Origin: Armatimonadota bacterium | GTDB taxonomy: Bacteria; Sysuimicrobiota; Sysuimicrobiia; Sysuimicrobiales; Humicultoraceae | Assembly (NCBI GenBank): GCA_016869025.1 | Contig: VGFA01000026.1 | Coordinates: forward strand, 1-35,961 | Direction of reading: 5' to 3' | DNA length: 35,961 nt | The notes under the pieces: model-generated | Databases searched by the model: none | What the model was told of the DNA's origin: nothing | Seen by the model: only the letters and a program-made list of their open reading frames with translations | Shown here: positions 8,845-17,536 of the stretch, piece after piece | Position numbering within the stretch: position 1 is the stretch's first letter | Layout of the letters: each line of letters opens with the position of its first letter | Translations under genes and position numbers: made by a program

Positions 8845-11216
8845 TGGGGCTCCCCTCCCGGTGGAGCAACAGGCCTGATCTCCACGCCGACCGGCACCGG
8901 AGACCAGCGCACGAGCGCGTGCACCGGGACGCCGTCATAGCCGCGGTGGACGATGACCTGGCCGGGGAGCGTGACGTCGCTCACGCGGGCCTGGACGACC
9001 ACCGATGCGTGCTCTGTAGCCAGTTCCACCAGGCCGAGATCGGTCACGCCGGCGCGGGCCGCGTCGGCAGGATGGATCAGACAGTGGGCAGTACCGGCAA
9101 GATCGCTCAGACCACGGCACCGGCCGGTCATGCTTCCCTGGGTGAAGAGGCGATCGGCGACCGCTACGATGAGGAAGGGCGCGGTCCCTTCACGGACGTC
9201 ACCTGAGTGCGCGCCGGCGCCCGAGATGGCGAGCCCGTCCGGCTCGATCCGCGCGGCGGTGCCAGGACCGAGCACGAAGCGCATCCTGGCGGATAGCAGG
9301 TCGAATATCTCCCGGTCGGCGCGGGCCTGTCCCGGGCCCTTCACCGCCGCCCGCAGCGTCAGGGTCCTGCCTTCCAGGTTGGTCACCGTGCCGTCCTTTT
9401 CGGGCAGGACCAGCACCGGCAGCACCACGTCGGCCGCCAGGGCCGTTGCCGACAGGAACGCCTCGTGCACCACCACGAACCCGACCCCACGACGGGCCGA
9501 TTGCCATGCCGCGCCGTCGGTCACCGCCGTGGCAGGATCGCTCCCGGCCACGTACAGGAGATCGAACGCTCCTGCGGCCGCGCCCCGGAGAATCCCGGGC
9601 GCGTCCATCCCTCCCTCTCCGGGCAGCAGGCCGAACCTCTGCGCTCCGAGGTCGTTGCCCTGCCCGCGCGCGATGTGCAGGGTGCCGTTCACCCGCCGGG
9701 CCAGGGCGTCCGCGGAGCGCAGCAGGTCCGGACCGTCAGGTCCGTCCATCGCGAACCTTCCCAGCAACACGTGGACGCGCTCGCCGGATGCGATGGTCGC
9801 GGCCGCCGCTGCTAGATCAACGCTCTCCGCCGGAGGCGCGGCCAGCCCTGCCACATCACCGCTCTCCGGGGGAGTCGCGGCACCGGCCGCTGCCAGCGCA
9901 GCCACAAGCGGGGCGATCCGGTCTTGACGGTCGAGGAGCTCGCAATGCGCATGGCGCCGGACCTCGAGCCGCTTGGCATGGACGATCACCAGCCGCGCGC
10001 CCCGGTCAATGGCCGCCTTGATCCGCAGCCACACCACCGGATACTCCTCGGTGATATCACAGCCGACCAGCACGAAGACGTCACCCCGGCCCAGTTCGTC
10101 GAGGGACGAGCGTAGCCCCCAACTCACCCCGAGGCTCGCGCCATCAGGTGGGGAGTCCACACGGTGGTCCAGGTGGGGCGTACCCACCAGATCACGGAAG
10201 AACCCTGCCGCGGCAGAGGCGTCCTCGTTTGTGAGCCGCCTGCCGCCGAGGAATGCCACGCGGCCTGGTCCGCGCTCGCGCGAGGCGCGCAACCGGTCGG
10301 CCACCAGGCCTAGCGCCTCGTCCCAGGAGGCCTCCTGCAGACGGCCTTCCCACCGCACAAGCGGATTGGTCAGACGATCTTCCGCGGCGACGTAGCCGTG
10401 CCCAAGGAACCCCCGGTCGCACAACCAGACGTCGTTGACCTCCGGCTCCTCGCGGGCCCGCGTGCGGAGGATCTCGCCACCGCGCACGTCCAGCCAGATC
10501 GAGCACCCGACCCCGCAGTGGGCGCACGTCGAGGCGACCGGCTCAATGTCCCAGGGCCTGGCCTTGAACCTGTAGGTCCGGCTGGTCAAGGCGCCCACCG
10601 GGCAGATCGAGATGGCGTTGCCGATGAACTTCGACTCGACCGTAAGGGCCCGCGGCGTGCCGACCTCGCTGGCAAAACCCCGCTCAAATCCCTTGAGCGC
10701 GTCGTCCCCGGCGATGATCTCGCCGAAGCGCACGCAGCGCCAGCACAGGATGCATCGCTCTCGGTCCAGGACCAGCACAGGACCCAGGGCGATCGGCTTG
10801 GCGCGGTCGCGCTTGACCTCGATGAACCGGCTGCGGCCCGGGCCGTACCGGAACGCCTGGTCCTGGAGCGGGCACTCGCCGCCCTTGTCGCAGATCGGGC
10901 AATCGAGGGGGTGGTTGATGAGCAGAAGCTCCAGGATGCTCTCCTGCGCCGCCCTGACCGCCGGGCTGGTGGTGCTGACCACCATGCCCTCGGATGCCTC
11001 CAGCGTGCAGGCGGTCTGCAGCTTGGGCATCTTGTGGACCTCGACCAGGCACATGCGGCACGCGCCCAGCGGTGGCATGCGGTCGTGGTAACAGAAGATG
11101 GGGATGTCTATGCCCGTTGAGCGGGCCGCCTGATAGACGGTCATGCCCTTGGGCACGGTCACTTCCCGTCCGTCAATCACGAGCGTCACCGCCGCGCGTG
11201 GGGCTTCAGCGGCCAT
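8841..11216 (-). CDS. nuoG: NADH-quinone oxidoreductase subunit G
   Basis: Large Fe-S subunit of the NADH-dehydrogenase module. The 791 residues begin with a [2Fe-2S] domain (CYHDRMPPLGACRMCLVEV), then the His/Cys-ligated cluster region (CPICDKGGECPLQDQ), two ferredoxin-like motifs (CILCWRCVRFGEI and the CPVGAL Cys), and a molybdopterin-oxidoreductase-like domain. That domain opens with CAHCGVGCSIWLDV plus a later Cys (WLCDRG), which could bind the extra N7 cluster known from Thermus and E. coli. I placed the start at the ATG at 11216, giving MAAEAPRAAVTLVIDGREV and an 11-bp overlap with nuoF. Earlier in-frame Met codons only add residues from inside nuoF. The catalytic molybdenum-site function of the C-terminal domain is lost in this family. 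Confidence 0.93.
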   Translation of the reverse strand: MAAEAPRAAVTLVIDGREVTVPKGMTVYQAARSTGIDIPIFCYHDRMPPLGACRMCLVEVHKMPKLQTACTLEASEGMVVSTTSPAVRAAQESILELLLINHPLDCPICDKGGECPLQDQAFRYGPGRSRFIEVKRDRAKPIALGPVLVLDRERCILCWRCVRFGEIIAGDDALKGFERGFASEVGTPRALTVESKFIGNAISICPVGALTSRTYRFKARPWDIEPVASTCAHCGVGCSIWLDVRGGEILRTRAREEPEVNDVWLCDRGFLGHGYVAAEDRLTNPLVRWEGRLQEASWDEALGLVADRLRASRERGPGRVAFLGGRRLTNEDASAAAGFFRDLVGTPHLDHRVDSPPDGASLGVSWGLRSSLDELGRGDVFVLVGCDITEEYPVVWLRIKAAIDRGARLVIVHAKRLEVRRHAHCELLDRQDRIAPLVAALAAAGAATPPESGDVAGLAAPPAESVDLAAAAATIASGERVHVLLGRFAMDGPDGPDLLRSADALARRVNGTLHIARGQGNDLGAQRFGLLPGEGGMDAPGILRGAAAGAFDLLYVAGSDPATAVTDGAAWQSARRGVGFVVVHEAFLSATALAADVVLPVLVLPEKDGTVTNLEGRTLTLRAAVKGPGQARADREIFDLLSARMRFVLGPGTAARIEPDGLAISGAGAHSGDVREGTAPFLIVAVADRLFTQGSMTGRCRGLSDLAGTAHCLIHPADAARAGVTDLGLVELATEHASVVVQARVSDVTLPGQVIVHRGYDGVPVHALVRWSPVPVGVEIRPVAPPGGEPQ

Positions 11217-12471
11217 GTGCCGCCCCCACCGCGATGCGGCGCTCATACTCGTCCCGAAAGAGCCGGAGCGAGGCCACCAGGCCGGGCGGCACGCTCTCTC
11301 CAAGTGGACAGAAGCAGGTGCCGGTCATCCCTGCGGCTATGCCCTCGAGAAGCGCCAGGTCCTCGGTACGGCCGTGGCCGTGCAGGATCCGCTCAAAGAT
11401 CTGCGCGATCCACGCGGTCCCCTCCCGGCACGGAGTGCACTTGCCGCACGACTCGTCGCGATAGAACTCCACCGCGCGCGCCATCACCTCGACCATGTCT
11501 GCGGAATCGTCAACCACTATCACCGCGGCCGAGCCGAGCATTGTGCCGGCCTGGCGCAGGCTGTCGGGGTCCATCTTCACGTCGAGGTCCGTCTCGGTAA
11601 GAAAGACCGACGAGACACCACCCGGGAACGCCGCCTTGAATCGCCTTCCAGGACGCATGCCTCCGGCGTGCTCGAAGATGAGCGACCGCAGCGTCACGCC
11701 CAGCGGCGCCTCGTACACCCCGGGACGAACGACAGCCCCGCTCACCGAGAACAGCACCGGCGGACCCAACTCCTTGTAACGCTCAGGTCCCAGGCCGATG
11801 ATCACCGGCAGGTGGCAGAGCGTCTCGACGTTCTGGACCAGCGTCGGCTGCTGATAGAGGCCGGCCTGAGCCGGGAACGGCGGGCGCTGCCTGGGCATCG
11901 CGCGGCGCCCCTCCAGCGACTCAAGCAGGGCAGTCTCCTCCCCGGCGATGTAGGCGCCGGCGCCCGGATGCACGACGATCTCAACGGCGTGATCGCTCCC
12001 GAAGATCCTCTCTCCCACGAAGCCCGCCCCGCGGGCCTGTGCGATCGCGGCCTCGAGCAATCGGCGACACCGGTAGAACTCCCGGCGCAGGTAGACGTAT
12101 ACCTTACGCGCGCCGATGGTCACCGCGGCGATCAGAATACCCTCGACGAGCAGGTGCGGGCAGCCCTCGATCAGCGTGCGGTCCTTGAAGGTGCCTGGTT
12201 CGCCCTCGTCCCCGTTCACAACGACGTACTTCACCGGTGCCGCCCTGGGGATGAACTTCCATTTCTGAGCGGTTGGGAATCCGGCGCCGCCCTTTCCCCG
12301 CAGCCCGGAAGCGGTCACCATTTCGATGACCTGGTCAGGGGTCAGCTCCGTGGCTGCGCGGCGCGCAGCGTCGTAGCCCCCGGCGCGGCGGTATTGCTCA
12401 ATCTCCGCCATGCCCTCGGCCCGCACCCACCGTAGTAGAGCCGATTCAGGCATGGCCGCTTCCGTTGCCAT
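11206..12471 (-). CDS. nuoF: NADH-quinone oxidoreductase subunit F
   Basis: NADH- and FMN-binding subunit that takes hydride from NADH and passes electrons to cluster N3. The 421 residues carry the Gly-rich nucleotide loop GLRGKGGAGFPTAQKWKF, the NADH-binding stretch VVNGDEGEPGTFKDR, the FMN loop GAGAYIAGEETALLESLEGR and the [4Fe-4S] ligands SCGKCTPCREGT plus a downstream Cys (GTCFCPLGES). Its presence shows that this complex oxidises NADH rather than being an 11-subunit F420H2- or ferredoxin-type complex. It starts 18 bases after nuoE; the second Met (MPESALL) is an alternative start. Confidence 0.95.
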   Translation of the reverse strand: MATEAAMPESALLRWVRAEGMAEIEQYRRAGGYDAARRAATELTPDQVIEMVTASGLRGKGGAGFPTAQKWKFIPRAAPVKYVVVNGDEGEPGTFKDRTLIEGCPHLLVEGILIAAVTIGARKVYVYLRREFYRCRRLLEAAIAQARGAGFVGERIFGSDHAVEIVVHPGAGAYIAGEETALLESLEGRRAMPRQRPPFPAQAGLYQQPTLVQNVETLCHLPVIIGLGPERYKELGPPVLFSVSGAVVRPGVYEAPLGVTLRSLIFEHAGGMRPGRRFKAAFPGGVSSVFLTETDLDVKMDPDSLRQAGTMLGSAAVIVVDDSADMVEVMARAVEFYRDESCGKCTPCREGTAWIAQIFERILHGHGRTEDLALLEGIAAGMTGTCFCPLGESVPPGLVASLRLFRDEYERRIAVGAAHGR

Positions 12472-12489
12472 CTTCTACGCCCCTGCGCC

Positions 12490-12951
12490 CTACCGGTACC
12501 GATCCAGCATCTGCTCGACGTCCTCCGGCGACACCGCGGCCCACCGATCCTCGTCCACGAGCACCGCCGGAGCTTCCTCGCACGCTCCCAGGCATTCCGC
12601 CGTCCGAAGCGAGAACCGCCCGTCCGGCGTGGTCTCGCCCGGATGGATGCCCATTGCCTCTTGCATGCGGCTCAACACGCGCTGGCACCCGTTGAGCATG
12701 CACGACAAGTTGGTGCACACGTGCACCACGTGCCTGCCCACGGGCTCGAGGTAGAACAGGCCGTAGAACGAGGCGACCGAGGTCACCTCGGTCACCGGGA
12801 GTTCGAGCACCTCGGCCACCGACTCCAACGCCGCCGGGCTCAGGTATCCGGCCTCCTGCTGCGCCACGAACAGCGCAGGAAGAAGGGCGGATTGGCGGTG
12901 CTCGTAGAAGCCGGCCAGGCGACGGATCTCCTCCCGCGCGGCTTCCGTCAC
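12490..12951 (-). CDS. nuoE: NADH-quinone oxidoreductase subunit E
   Basis: Thioredoxin-fold [2Fe-2S] subunit (cluster N1a) that partners NuoF. The 153 residues show the helical N-terminal part (HRQSALLPALFVAQQEAGYL), the conserved TSVASFYGLF, and the four cluster Cys in CTNLSC and CLGAC. GTG start, overlapping the nuoD stop by 4 bp (GTGA). Confidence 0.95.
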   Translation of the reverse strand: MTEAAREEIRRLAGFYEHRQSALLPALFVAQQEAGYLSPAALESVAEVLELPVTEVTSVASFYGLFYLEPVGRHVVHVCTNLSCMLNGCQRVLSRMQEAMGIHPGETTPDGRFSLRTAECLGACEEAPAVLVDEDRWAAVSPEDVEQMLDRYR

Positions 12952-14126
12952 CGGTCCACGTCTCCCAGCACGACGTCAAGACTCGCGATCGCTACGACCA
13001 CGTCCGCAATGAACCCCCTGTACACCATTGCCGGCAGCGCCTGCAGGTTGTTGAAAGTTGCCGCCCGCACCCTTACCCTGGCGGGCCGGTTGCTCCCATC
13101 GCTGACCAGGTAATAGCCCTTCTCTCCCCTAGGGGACTCCACCGCCGCGTACACCTCGCCTACCGGGGGATGCAGCCCTTCGCTGACCAGCTTAAACTGG
13201 TGGATGACTGCCTCCATGCCGCGGACCAGCTCACCGCGTGGCGGCAGCGCGATCTTGCGGTCGTCCACGATCACAGGGCCGCCAGGAAGGCGATCGAGCG
13301 CCTGCAGGATGATCCGGCGGCTTTGCCGCATCTCTTCCAGCCGTATGATGTACCGGTCGAAGGCATCGCCGTTCTTGCCCAGCGGCACGTCGAACTCGAA
13401 CTGCTCGTACCCACCGTACGGGAACGCCTTGCGCACGTCGTAGTTCACACCCGAGCCGCGCAGTATAGGCCCGGTGCAGCCGTATGCCAGCGCGGCCTGC
13501 GGGGTGAGAACCGCCACGCCCTCGAGGCGCCTGCGCCAGATCAGGTTGTCGGTCAGCAGGGAGTCGTACTCGTCCACGCGAGCGGCCAGGCCCTCGGCAA
13601 GCCGCCTGACGCGCGCCTCGAACCCCTCGGGCAGATCCCGATGGAGCCCGCCTATACGGAAGTATCCGTGCATCATGCGCTGGCCGGAGGCCATCTCCAA
13701 GATGTCAAGGATCTGCTCGCGATCTTGGAGGCAGTACATGAAGCCGCTGGACACGTTGACATCAATGGCGCTGGATCCCAGCCACACGAGGTGGCTGGCG
13801 ATGCGGGACAGCTCCGCCAGGATTATCCGGGCCACCTGAGCCCGAGGAGGCGGCGTTATGCCCAGTAGCTTCTCGACCGCCGTGACGTATGCCATCTCCT
13901 CGATGAAGGTGGCCAGGTACTCGATGCGAGCGGGGAAGACGATGTTCTGGTGATAGGTGCGGTTCTCCATCTCCTTCTCGAACCCGGTGTGGAGGTATCC
14001 GATGATCGGCCTTGTACCGACGATCACCTCGCCCTCGAGATCGAGAAGCAACCGCAGCACCCCGTGGGTAGCCGGGTGCTGCGGGCCCATGTTGATCGTC
14101 AGGGGTTCGGTTCGCGAATCAGGCAT
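12948..14126 (-). CDS. nuoD: NADH-quinone oxidoreductase subunit D
   Basis: 49-kDa subunit homologous to the large subunit of NiFe hydrogenases. With NuoB it forms the quinone-reduction site. The 392 residues begin with the diagnostic MGPQHPATHGVLRL, whose His contacts quinone in known structures, and contain GYLHTGFEKEMENRTYHQN, LARISSHLVWLG-like helix residues and the C-terminal DVVLGDVDR typical of the family. The hydrogenase metal ligands are absent, as always in NuoD. The gap to nuoC is 15 bases. Confidence 0.96.
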   Translation of the reverse strand: MPDSRTEPLTINMGPQHPATHGVLRLLLDLEGEVIVGTRPIIGYLHTGFEKEMENRTYHQNIVFPARIEYLATFIEEMAYVTAVEKLLGITPPPRAQVARIILAELSRIASHLVWLGSSAIDVNVSSGFMYCLQDREQILDILEMASGQRMMHGYFRIGGLHRDLPEGFEARVRRLAEGLAARVDEYDSLLTDNLIWRRRLEGVAVLTPQAALAYGCTGPILRGSGVNYDVRKAFPYGGYEQFEFDVPLGKNGDAFDRYIIRLEEMRQSRRIILQALDRLPGGPVIVDDRKIALPPRGELVRGMEAVIHQFKLVSEGLHPPVGEVYAAVESPRGEKGYYLVSDGSNRPARVRVRAATFNNLQALPAMVYRGFIADVVVAIASLDVVLGDVDR

Positions 14127-14141
14127 TGGGCGCTCGCAGGC

Positions 14142-14669
14142 CTACCGCCGCGGCGGCGACTTTGGGATGATTGCGCTGGGCACCTTCGGCGTGTGGCCGT
14201 TGAACTGCACCGGTTCCTCGGTGAGAGGGAAGTCCTTGCGGAGGGGGTGGCCTTCCCAATCATCGGGCATCAGGATGCGCGTGAGGCCCGGGTGTCCCTC
14301 GAACCGGATGCCGAACATATCGTAGGCCTCCCGCTCCAGCCAGTTCGCTCCCGACCACAGGCCGGTCACGCTCGCTATCACCGGCGCGTCACCCGGCAGG
14401 CGCGCCTTGACCCGCAGGCGCACCGGCGGCGCGTACCCGGTCAGCAGGTATACAACCTCGAAGCGCGGCTCGGCCGGGAAGCGATCAATGGCGGTCAGGT
14501 CCGTCAGGACCGGGGTCCAATCCGGAGCACCGCGCAGCGCGAGCAGCGCATCGAACGCCCGCCCCGCTGGGACGATCGCCGTCACCTCGCCTCGGAACTC
14601 GGTCACCTCGAGATCGAGGTCGGGAAGCCTCTCCCGGAGCAGGGCGACCAGCGCCGCGGCGCTCCTCAC
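14142..14669 (-). CDS. nuoC: NADH-quinone oxidoreductase subunit C
   Basis: 30-kDa peripheral-arm subunit that stabilises NuoD and NuoB. The 175-residue protein contains the family signature [20 protein letters not shown] followed by [20 protein letters not shown] chose the GTG at 14669, which overlaps the nuoB stop by 4 bp (GTGA), because it matches the coupling seen at other junctions of this operon. A longer in-frame reading exists, but it lies wholly inside nuoB. It is separate from nuoD rather than fused, unlike in E. coli. Confidence 0.93.
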   Translation of the reverse strand: MRSAAALVALLRERLPDLDLEVTEFRGEVTAIVPAGRAFDALLALRGAPDWTPVLTDLTAIDRFPAEPRFEVVYLLTGYAPPVRLRVKARLPGDAPVIASVTGLWSGANWLEREAYDMFGIRFEGHPGLTRILMPDDWEGHPLRKDFPLTEEPVQFNGHTPKVPSAIIPKSPPRR

Positions 14670-15163
14670 CGCCGGCCACCTGTAGCACCGATCTTCTCCC
14701 GCAGCATGAGGAACCCGTGCATGAGCGCCTCCGGGCGGGGCGGGCAGCCTGCCACGTACACGTCCACCGGTACGATCTTGTCCACGCCCTGTACCAGGGC
14801 GTAGTTGTTGAACACGCCGCCGCACGAGGCGCAGTCGCCCATGGCGATGACCCACTTCGGATCGAGCATCTGATCGTAGATGTGCCGGAGGACAGGGGCC
14901 ATCTTCTTCGAGACGCGACCGGAGACGATCATGAGATCGGCCTGCCGCGGCGAGGCGCGAAACAACTCGCTGCCGAACCGCGCCAGATCAAACCGCGCGG
15001 CCGCGGTGCACATCATCTCGATTGCGCAGCAGGCCAGCCCGAACGACGCGGGCCACACGCTGCCCTGACGCGCCCAGGTGACCATCCGCTCGACCGTCGT
15101 CGTGAGCACGCGCCGCCCGAGCCCGAGATGGGCATCTTCGCGTTCAGGGCCGCGCGTGCTCAC
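14666..15163 (-). CDS. nuoB: NADH-quinone oxidoreductase subunit B
   Basis: Carries cluster N2, the last Fe-S centre before quinone. The 165 residues hold the unusual tandem Cys ligands in [11 protein letters not shown], the third Cys in MGDCASCGG and the fourth in AGCPPRPEA, plus the Arg-rich quinone-pocket segment [18 protein letters not shown] start, 7 bases after nuoA. Confidence 0.96.
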   Translation of the reverse strand: MSTRGPEREDAHLGLGRRVLTTTVERMVTWARQGSVWPASFGLACCAIEMMCTAAARFDLARFGSELFRASPRQADLMIVSGRVSKKMAPVLRHIYDQMLDPKWVIAMGDCASCGGVFNNYALVQGVDKIVPVDVYVAGCPPRPEALMHGFLMLREKIGATGGRR

Positions 15164-15170
15164 AGTGCCG

Positions 15171-15554
15171 TCACTCCCACTCCAGCGCCCCGCGCTTCCA
15201 GGCGTAGATCAATCCAGCGCCCAGCACCCCTACGAACACAAGCATCTCGATCAGTCCGAACGTTCCGAGCCGGCGGTACACCACTGCCCACGGGAACAAG
15301 AAGACCGTTTCGATGTCGAACAGGATGAACAGCATGGCTATCAGGTAGTAGCGGATGGGAACGCGCTCGCGCGTGGACCCGATCGTCCAGACGCCCGACT
15401 CGTAGGGTTCCATCTTGGGAGGTGTGGGACGGCTGCCGCCAACGAGGGCATGAAGCACCGGCAGCGCCACGGTCAGTACGACTACTATGACGAAGTGCAC
15501 GAGGACGGGAATGTAGTCCTGCAACCGCTCACCGCCAGGAGTGCTAAACCACAT
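15171..15554 (-). CDS. nuoA: NADH-quinone oxidoreductase subunit A
   Basis: Small membrane subunit with three helices, and first gene of the operon. The 127 residues contain the conserved [41 protein letters not shown] region (two stretches), whose loop lines the quinone chamber. The start is uncertain. A GAGGA box touches the ATG at 15554 with no spacer, which is unfavourable for initiation there. An in-frame TTG ten codons later has a GGTGAG box, though also close. The mRNA leader predicted from the promoter would be only about 20 bases long. Confidence 0.9.
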   Translation of the reverse strand: MWFSTPGGERLQDYIPVLVHFVIVVVLTVALPVLHALVGGSRPTPPKMEPYESGVWTIGSTRERVPIRYYLIAMLFILFDIETVFLFPWAVVYRRLGTFGLIEMLVFVGVLGAGLIYAWKRGALEWE

Positions 15555-15580
15555 TCCTCTTACGCTGCAAACTCCCGTGT

Positions 15581-15609
15581 ATCATGCCAAAGATTCCACA
15601 GGGTGTCAA
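15581..15609 (-). promoter_or_regulatory. Predicted nuo operon promoter
   Basis: Reading leftward there is a perfect -35 box TTGACA (15604-15609), a 17-bp spacer and a -10 box CATGAT (15581-15586, 4 of 6). Transcription should begin near 15574, about 20 bases before nuoA. The -35 box overlaps the TGA stop of the cysteine desulfurase, so the nuo operon can be driven alone or by read-through from the upstream genes. Confidence 0.65.
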
Positions 15610-16778
15610 CGACGGACGCCGTTCGCACCGGACCCGGCGCGCCGGACCCTGGCCAGCAGGGGCGGGAGCAGAGCCAGGACGCGGTCAATCTCCTGGACGG
15701 TCGTCTGGCGGCCCAGGGAGAAGCGCAGCGTGCCCGCTGCCAACCGATCGGGCAGCCCGAGCGCCGCGATCACGTGCGAGGGTTCGATGCTGCCCGCGGC
15801 GCAGGCCGATCCGCTGGAAGCCGCCACCCCTTCCAGGTCCAGCGCCAGGAGCAGCGATTCGCTGTCGGCGCCGGCGAAGGAGACGCTGAGAATGCCCGGC
15901 AGCCGTTCCCGCGGATGTCCGTTGACGTGTGCAACCTCGATATCGGCCAGCCCGGCGGCCAGACGGTCGCGCAGCATCGCGATACGGGCGGACTCCTCGG
16001 CCATGCTCTCACGCGCCAGGCATGCGGCCGCGCCGAAGCCGACGATTGCGGACACGTTCTCCGTGCCTCCGCGGCGGCCACGCTCCTGGCTTCCGCCGTG
16101 AAGGATCGGCTCGATGTCCACACCGGAGCGCACGTAGAGCGCGCCGACCCCCTTGGGTCCGTAGCGCTTGTGCGCCGAGAAGGACAGCACATCAGCGCGC
16201 AACTCTCCCACGTCCACCGGGACGATCCCAACGCTCTGCGTCGCGTCGGTGTGGAAGAGCACGCCGTGCTCTCGCGCGATCGCGCCGATCTCGGCGGCAG
16301 GCGCCAGCGTGCCAATCTCGTTGTTGCCGTGCATGATCGAGATCAGCACCGTCCCCGGCCGGATGGCGCGCCGCACCGCGTCCGGGTCCACGCGTCCATG
16401 ACCGTCAACCGGGAGAACCGTCAGGGCGGTGCCGCGCTCTGCCAGCCAGCGACAGGGTTCCAGCACCGCGTGGTGCTCGGTCGCCGCGGTGATCAGGTGC
16501 GCGTCAGGCCGCCGGCGTGCGTATGCCGCGCCAATGATGGCGGCGTTGTTTGCCTCGGTGGCGCCAGAGGTGAAGACTATCTCGCCGGGTCGGGCGCCGA
16601 TCAAGTCCGCGACCGCGGCACGGGCTTCGTCCACGGCCGCCCGCGCGGCCTGTCCAAAGCCGTGCACGCTTCCCGCGTTCCCGAAGCGGTCGGCGAAGAA
16701 GGGCGCCATCGCTGCCAGCACCCGTGGATCCACCGGCGTGGTGGCCGCGTAGTCGAGGTAGATGTGTTCGCGGTCTAT
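15606..16778 (-). CDS. Cysteine desulfurase (NifS/IscS type), apparent AUA start
   Basis: PLP enzyme that takes sulfur from cysteine, most likely for the many Fe-S clusters of the adjacent complex I and others. The 390 residues begin with the family start DREHIYLDYAATTPVDP. They contain the PLP-binding Lys in SFSAHKRYGPKG, the His/Asn sites in TEHHAV and HGNNEIG, and the catalytic Cys loop SSGSACAAGS. No ATG, GTG or TTG lies at the expected N-terminus. A perfectly spaced GGAGGT box (16784-16789) leads to an ATA at 16778 that overlaps the Nudix stop by 4 bp (ATAG), just like the ATGA/GTGA couplings elsewhere here. The only upstream Met (16850) would add 24 residues drawn from inside the Nudix gene. 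Family certain, start inferred. Confidence 0.88.
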   Translation of the reverse strand: MDREHIYLDYAATTPVDPRVLAAMAPFFADRFGNAGSVHGFGQAARAAVDEARAAVADLIGARPGEIVFTSGATEANNAAIIGAAYARRRPDAHLITAATEHHAVLEPCRWLAERGTALTVLPVDGHGRVDPDAVRRAIRPGTVLISIMHGNNEIGTLAPAAEIGAIAREHGVLFHTDATQSVGIVPVDVGELRADVLSFSAHKRYGPKGVGALYVRSGVDIEPILHGGSQERGRRGGTENVSAIVGFGAAACLARESMAEESARIAMLRDRLAAGLADIEVAHVNGHPRERLPGILSVSFAGADSESLLLALDLEGVAASSGSACAAGSIEPSHVIAALGLPDRLAAGTLRFSLGRQTTVQEIDRVLALLPPLLARVRRAGSGANGVRR

Positions 16779-17383
16779 CGCTGACCTCCGGGCGGTTCTG
16801 GTGCCAGCAACTCCGCCAAACCCTTGATAATCCGCGCGGTCGCCCCCCACACCATGTGAGAAATATTCTCATAATACACCAGCTCGACCAGCCTGCCCTC
16901 GCGTACGACGTGCTCCACCCGCAGGTTGGCCGGATCGAGAAAGGAGGCAAGCGGCACGGCCACGATCTCGGCGATCTCGTCGGGGTTTGGCCTGAGGTCC
17001 ACCGGCGGTGGAACCAGGCCCACGAACGGGGTGACCGCGAACCCTGACGCGATGACCTCGATCTCGTCCAGGCGACCCAGCACCTCGACTTCCGACGGCG
17101 CGAGACCGATCTCCTCGTGTGTCTCGCGCAGCGCGGTTTCAAGCAGATCGGCGTCGCCGTCTTCCTGGCGGCCGCCTGGAAACGAGATCTGCCCTTTGTG
17201 ATACTCGACCTTCTCGGCCCGTTTCGTCAGGAGCAGATGCATGGCGCCGCCGGACTCGAACAGCGGCACCAGCACCGCTGCCCGGCGGCGCGAGCCCGGC
17301 GGGAGATCACTCGAGAGGTCGCGCGGCAGGTCGCGCGGGACCGCCGCCTGCAGGCGCGATCGCAGCAGTTCCAGGGTATCCAC
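16775..17383 (-). CDS. Nudix hydrolase, CoA diphosphatase (NudL) type
   Basis: Likely hydrolyses coenzyme A or acyl-CoA diphosphate bonds, in the cytoplasm. The stretch LLLTKRAEKVEYHKGQISFPGG is the CoA-type (NudL/UPF0035) signature, followed by the Nudix box with Mg-binding residues in TALRETHEEIGL. About 202 residues from the GTG at 17383 match the family length. The frame is open to an ATG at 17470, but neither start has a convincing ribosome-binding site, so the N-terminus is uncertain by 29 residues. Its stop is coupled to the cysteine desulfurase, so both share an mRNA. It is divergent from the ThyX-like gene. Confidence 0.8.
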   Translation of the reverse strand: MDTLELLRSRLQAAVPRDLPRDLSSDLPPGSRRRAAVLVPLFESGGAMHLLLTKRAEKVEYHKGQISFPGGRQEDGDADLLETALRETHEEIGLAPSEVEVLGRLDEIEVIASGFAVTPFVGLVPPPVDLRPNPDEIAEIVAVPLASFLDPANLRVEHVVREGRLVELVYYENISHMVWGATARIIKGLAELLAPEPPGGQR

Positions 17384-17536
17384 ACCCTGGTCTTGGATGC
17401 CGGAGGCGCGCTCTCCTCCATGGTGCGTCCCAACGATATCTGGTGGCCGGCCGCGCCTGGATCCCAACATCTTGTGTAGGATGGAGGAGTTCAGCCCGGC
17501 GCAGGGAATAATCCTGGCGACCCCGGGGGGAAGGCC

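Noticed and set aside
14670-14855. Longer nuoC with a start inside nuoB
   Set aside because: The added residues are Arg/Gly-rich out-of-frame nuoB sequence, and a GTGA coupling start fits better.
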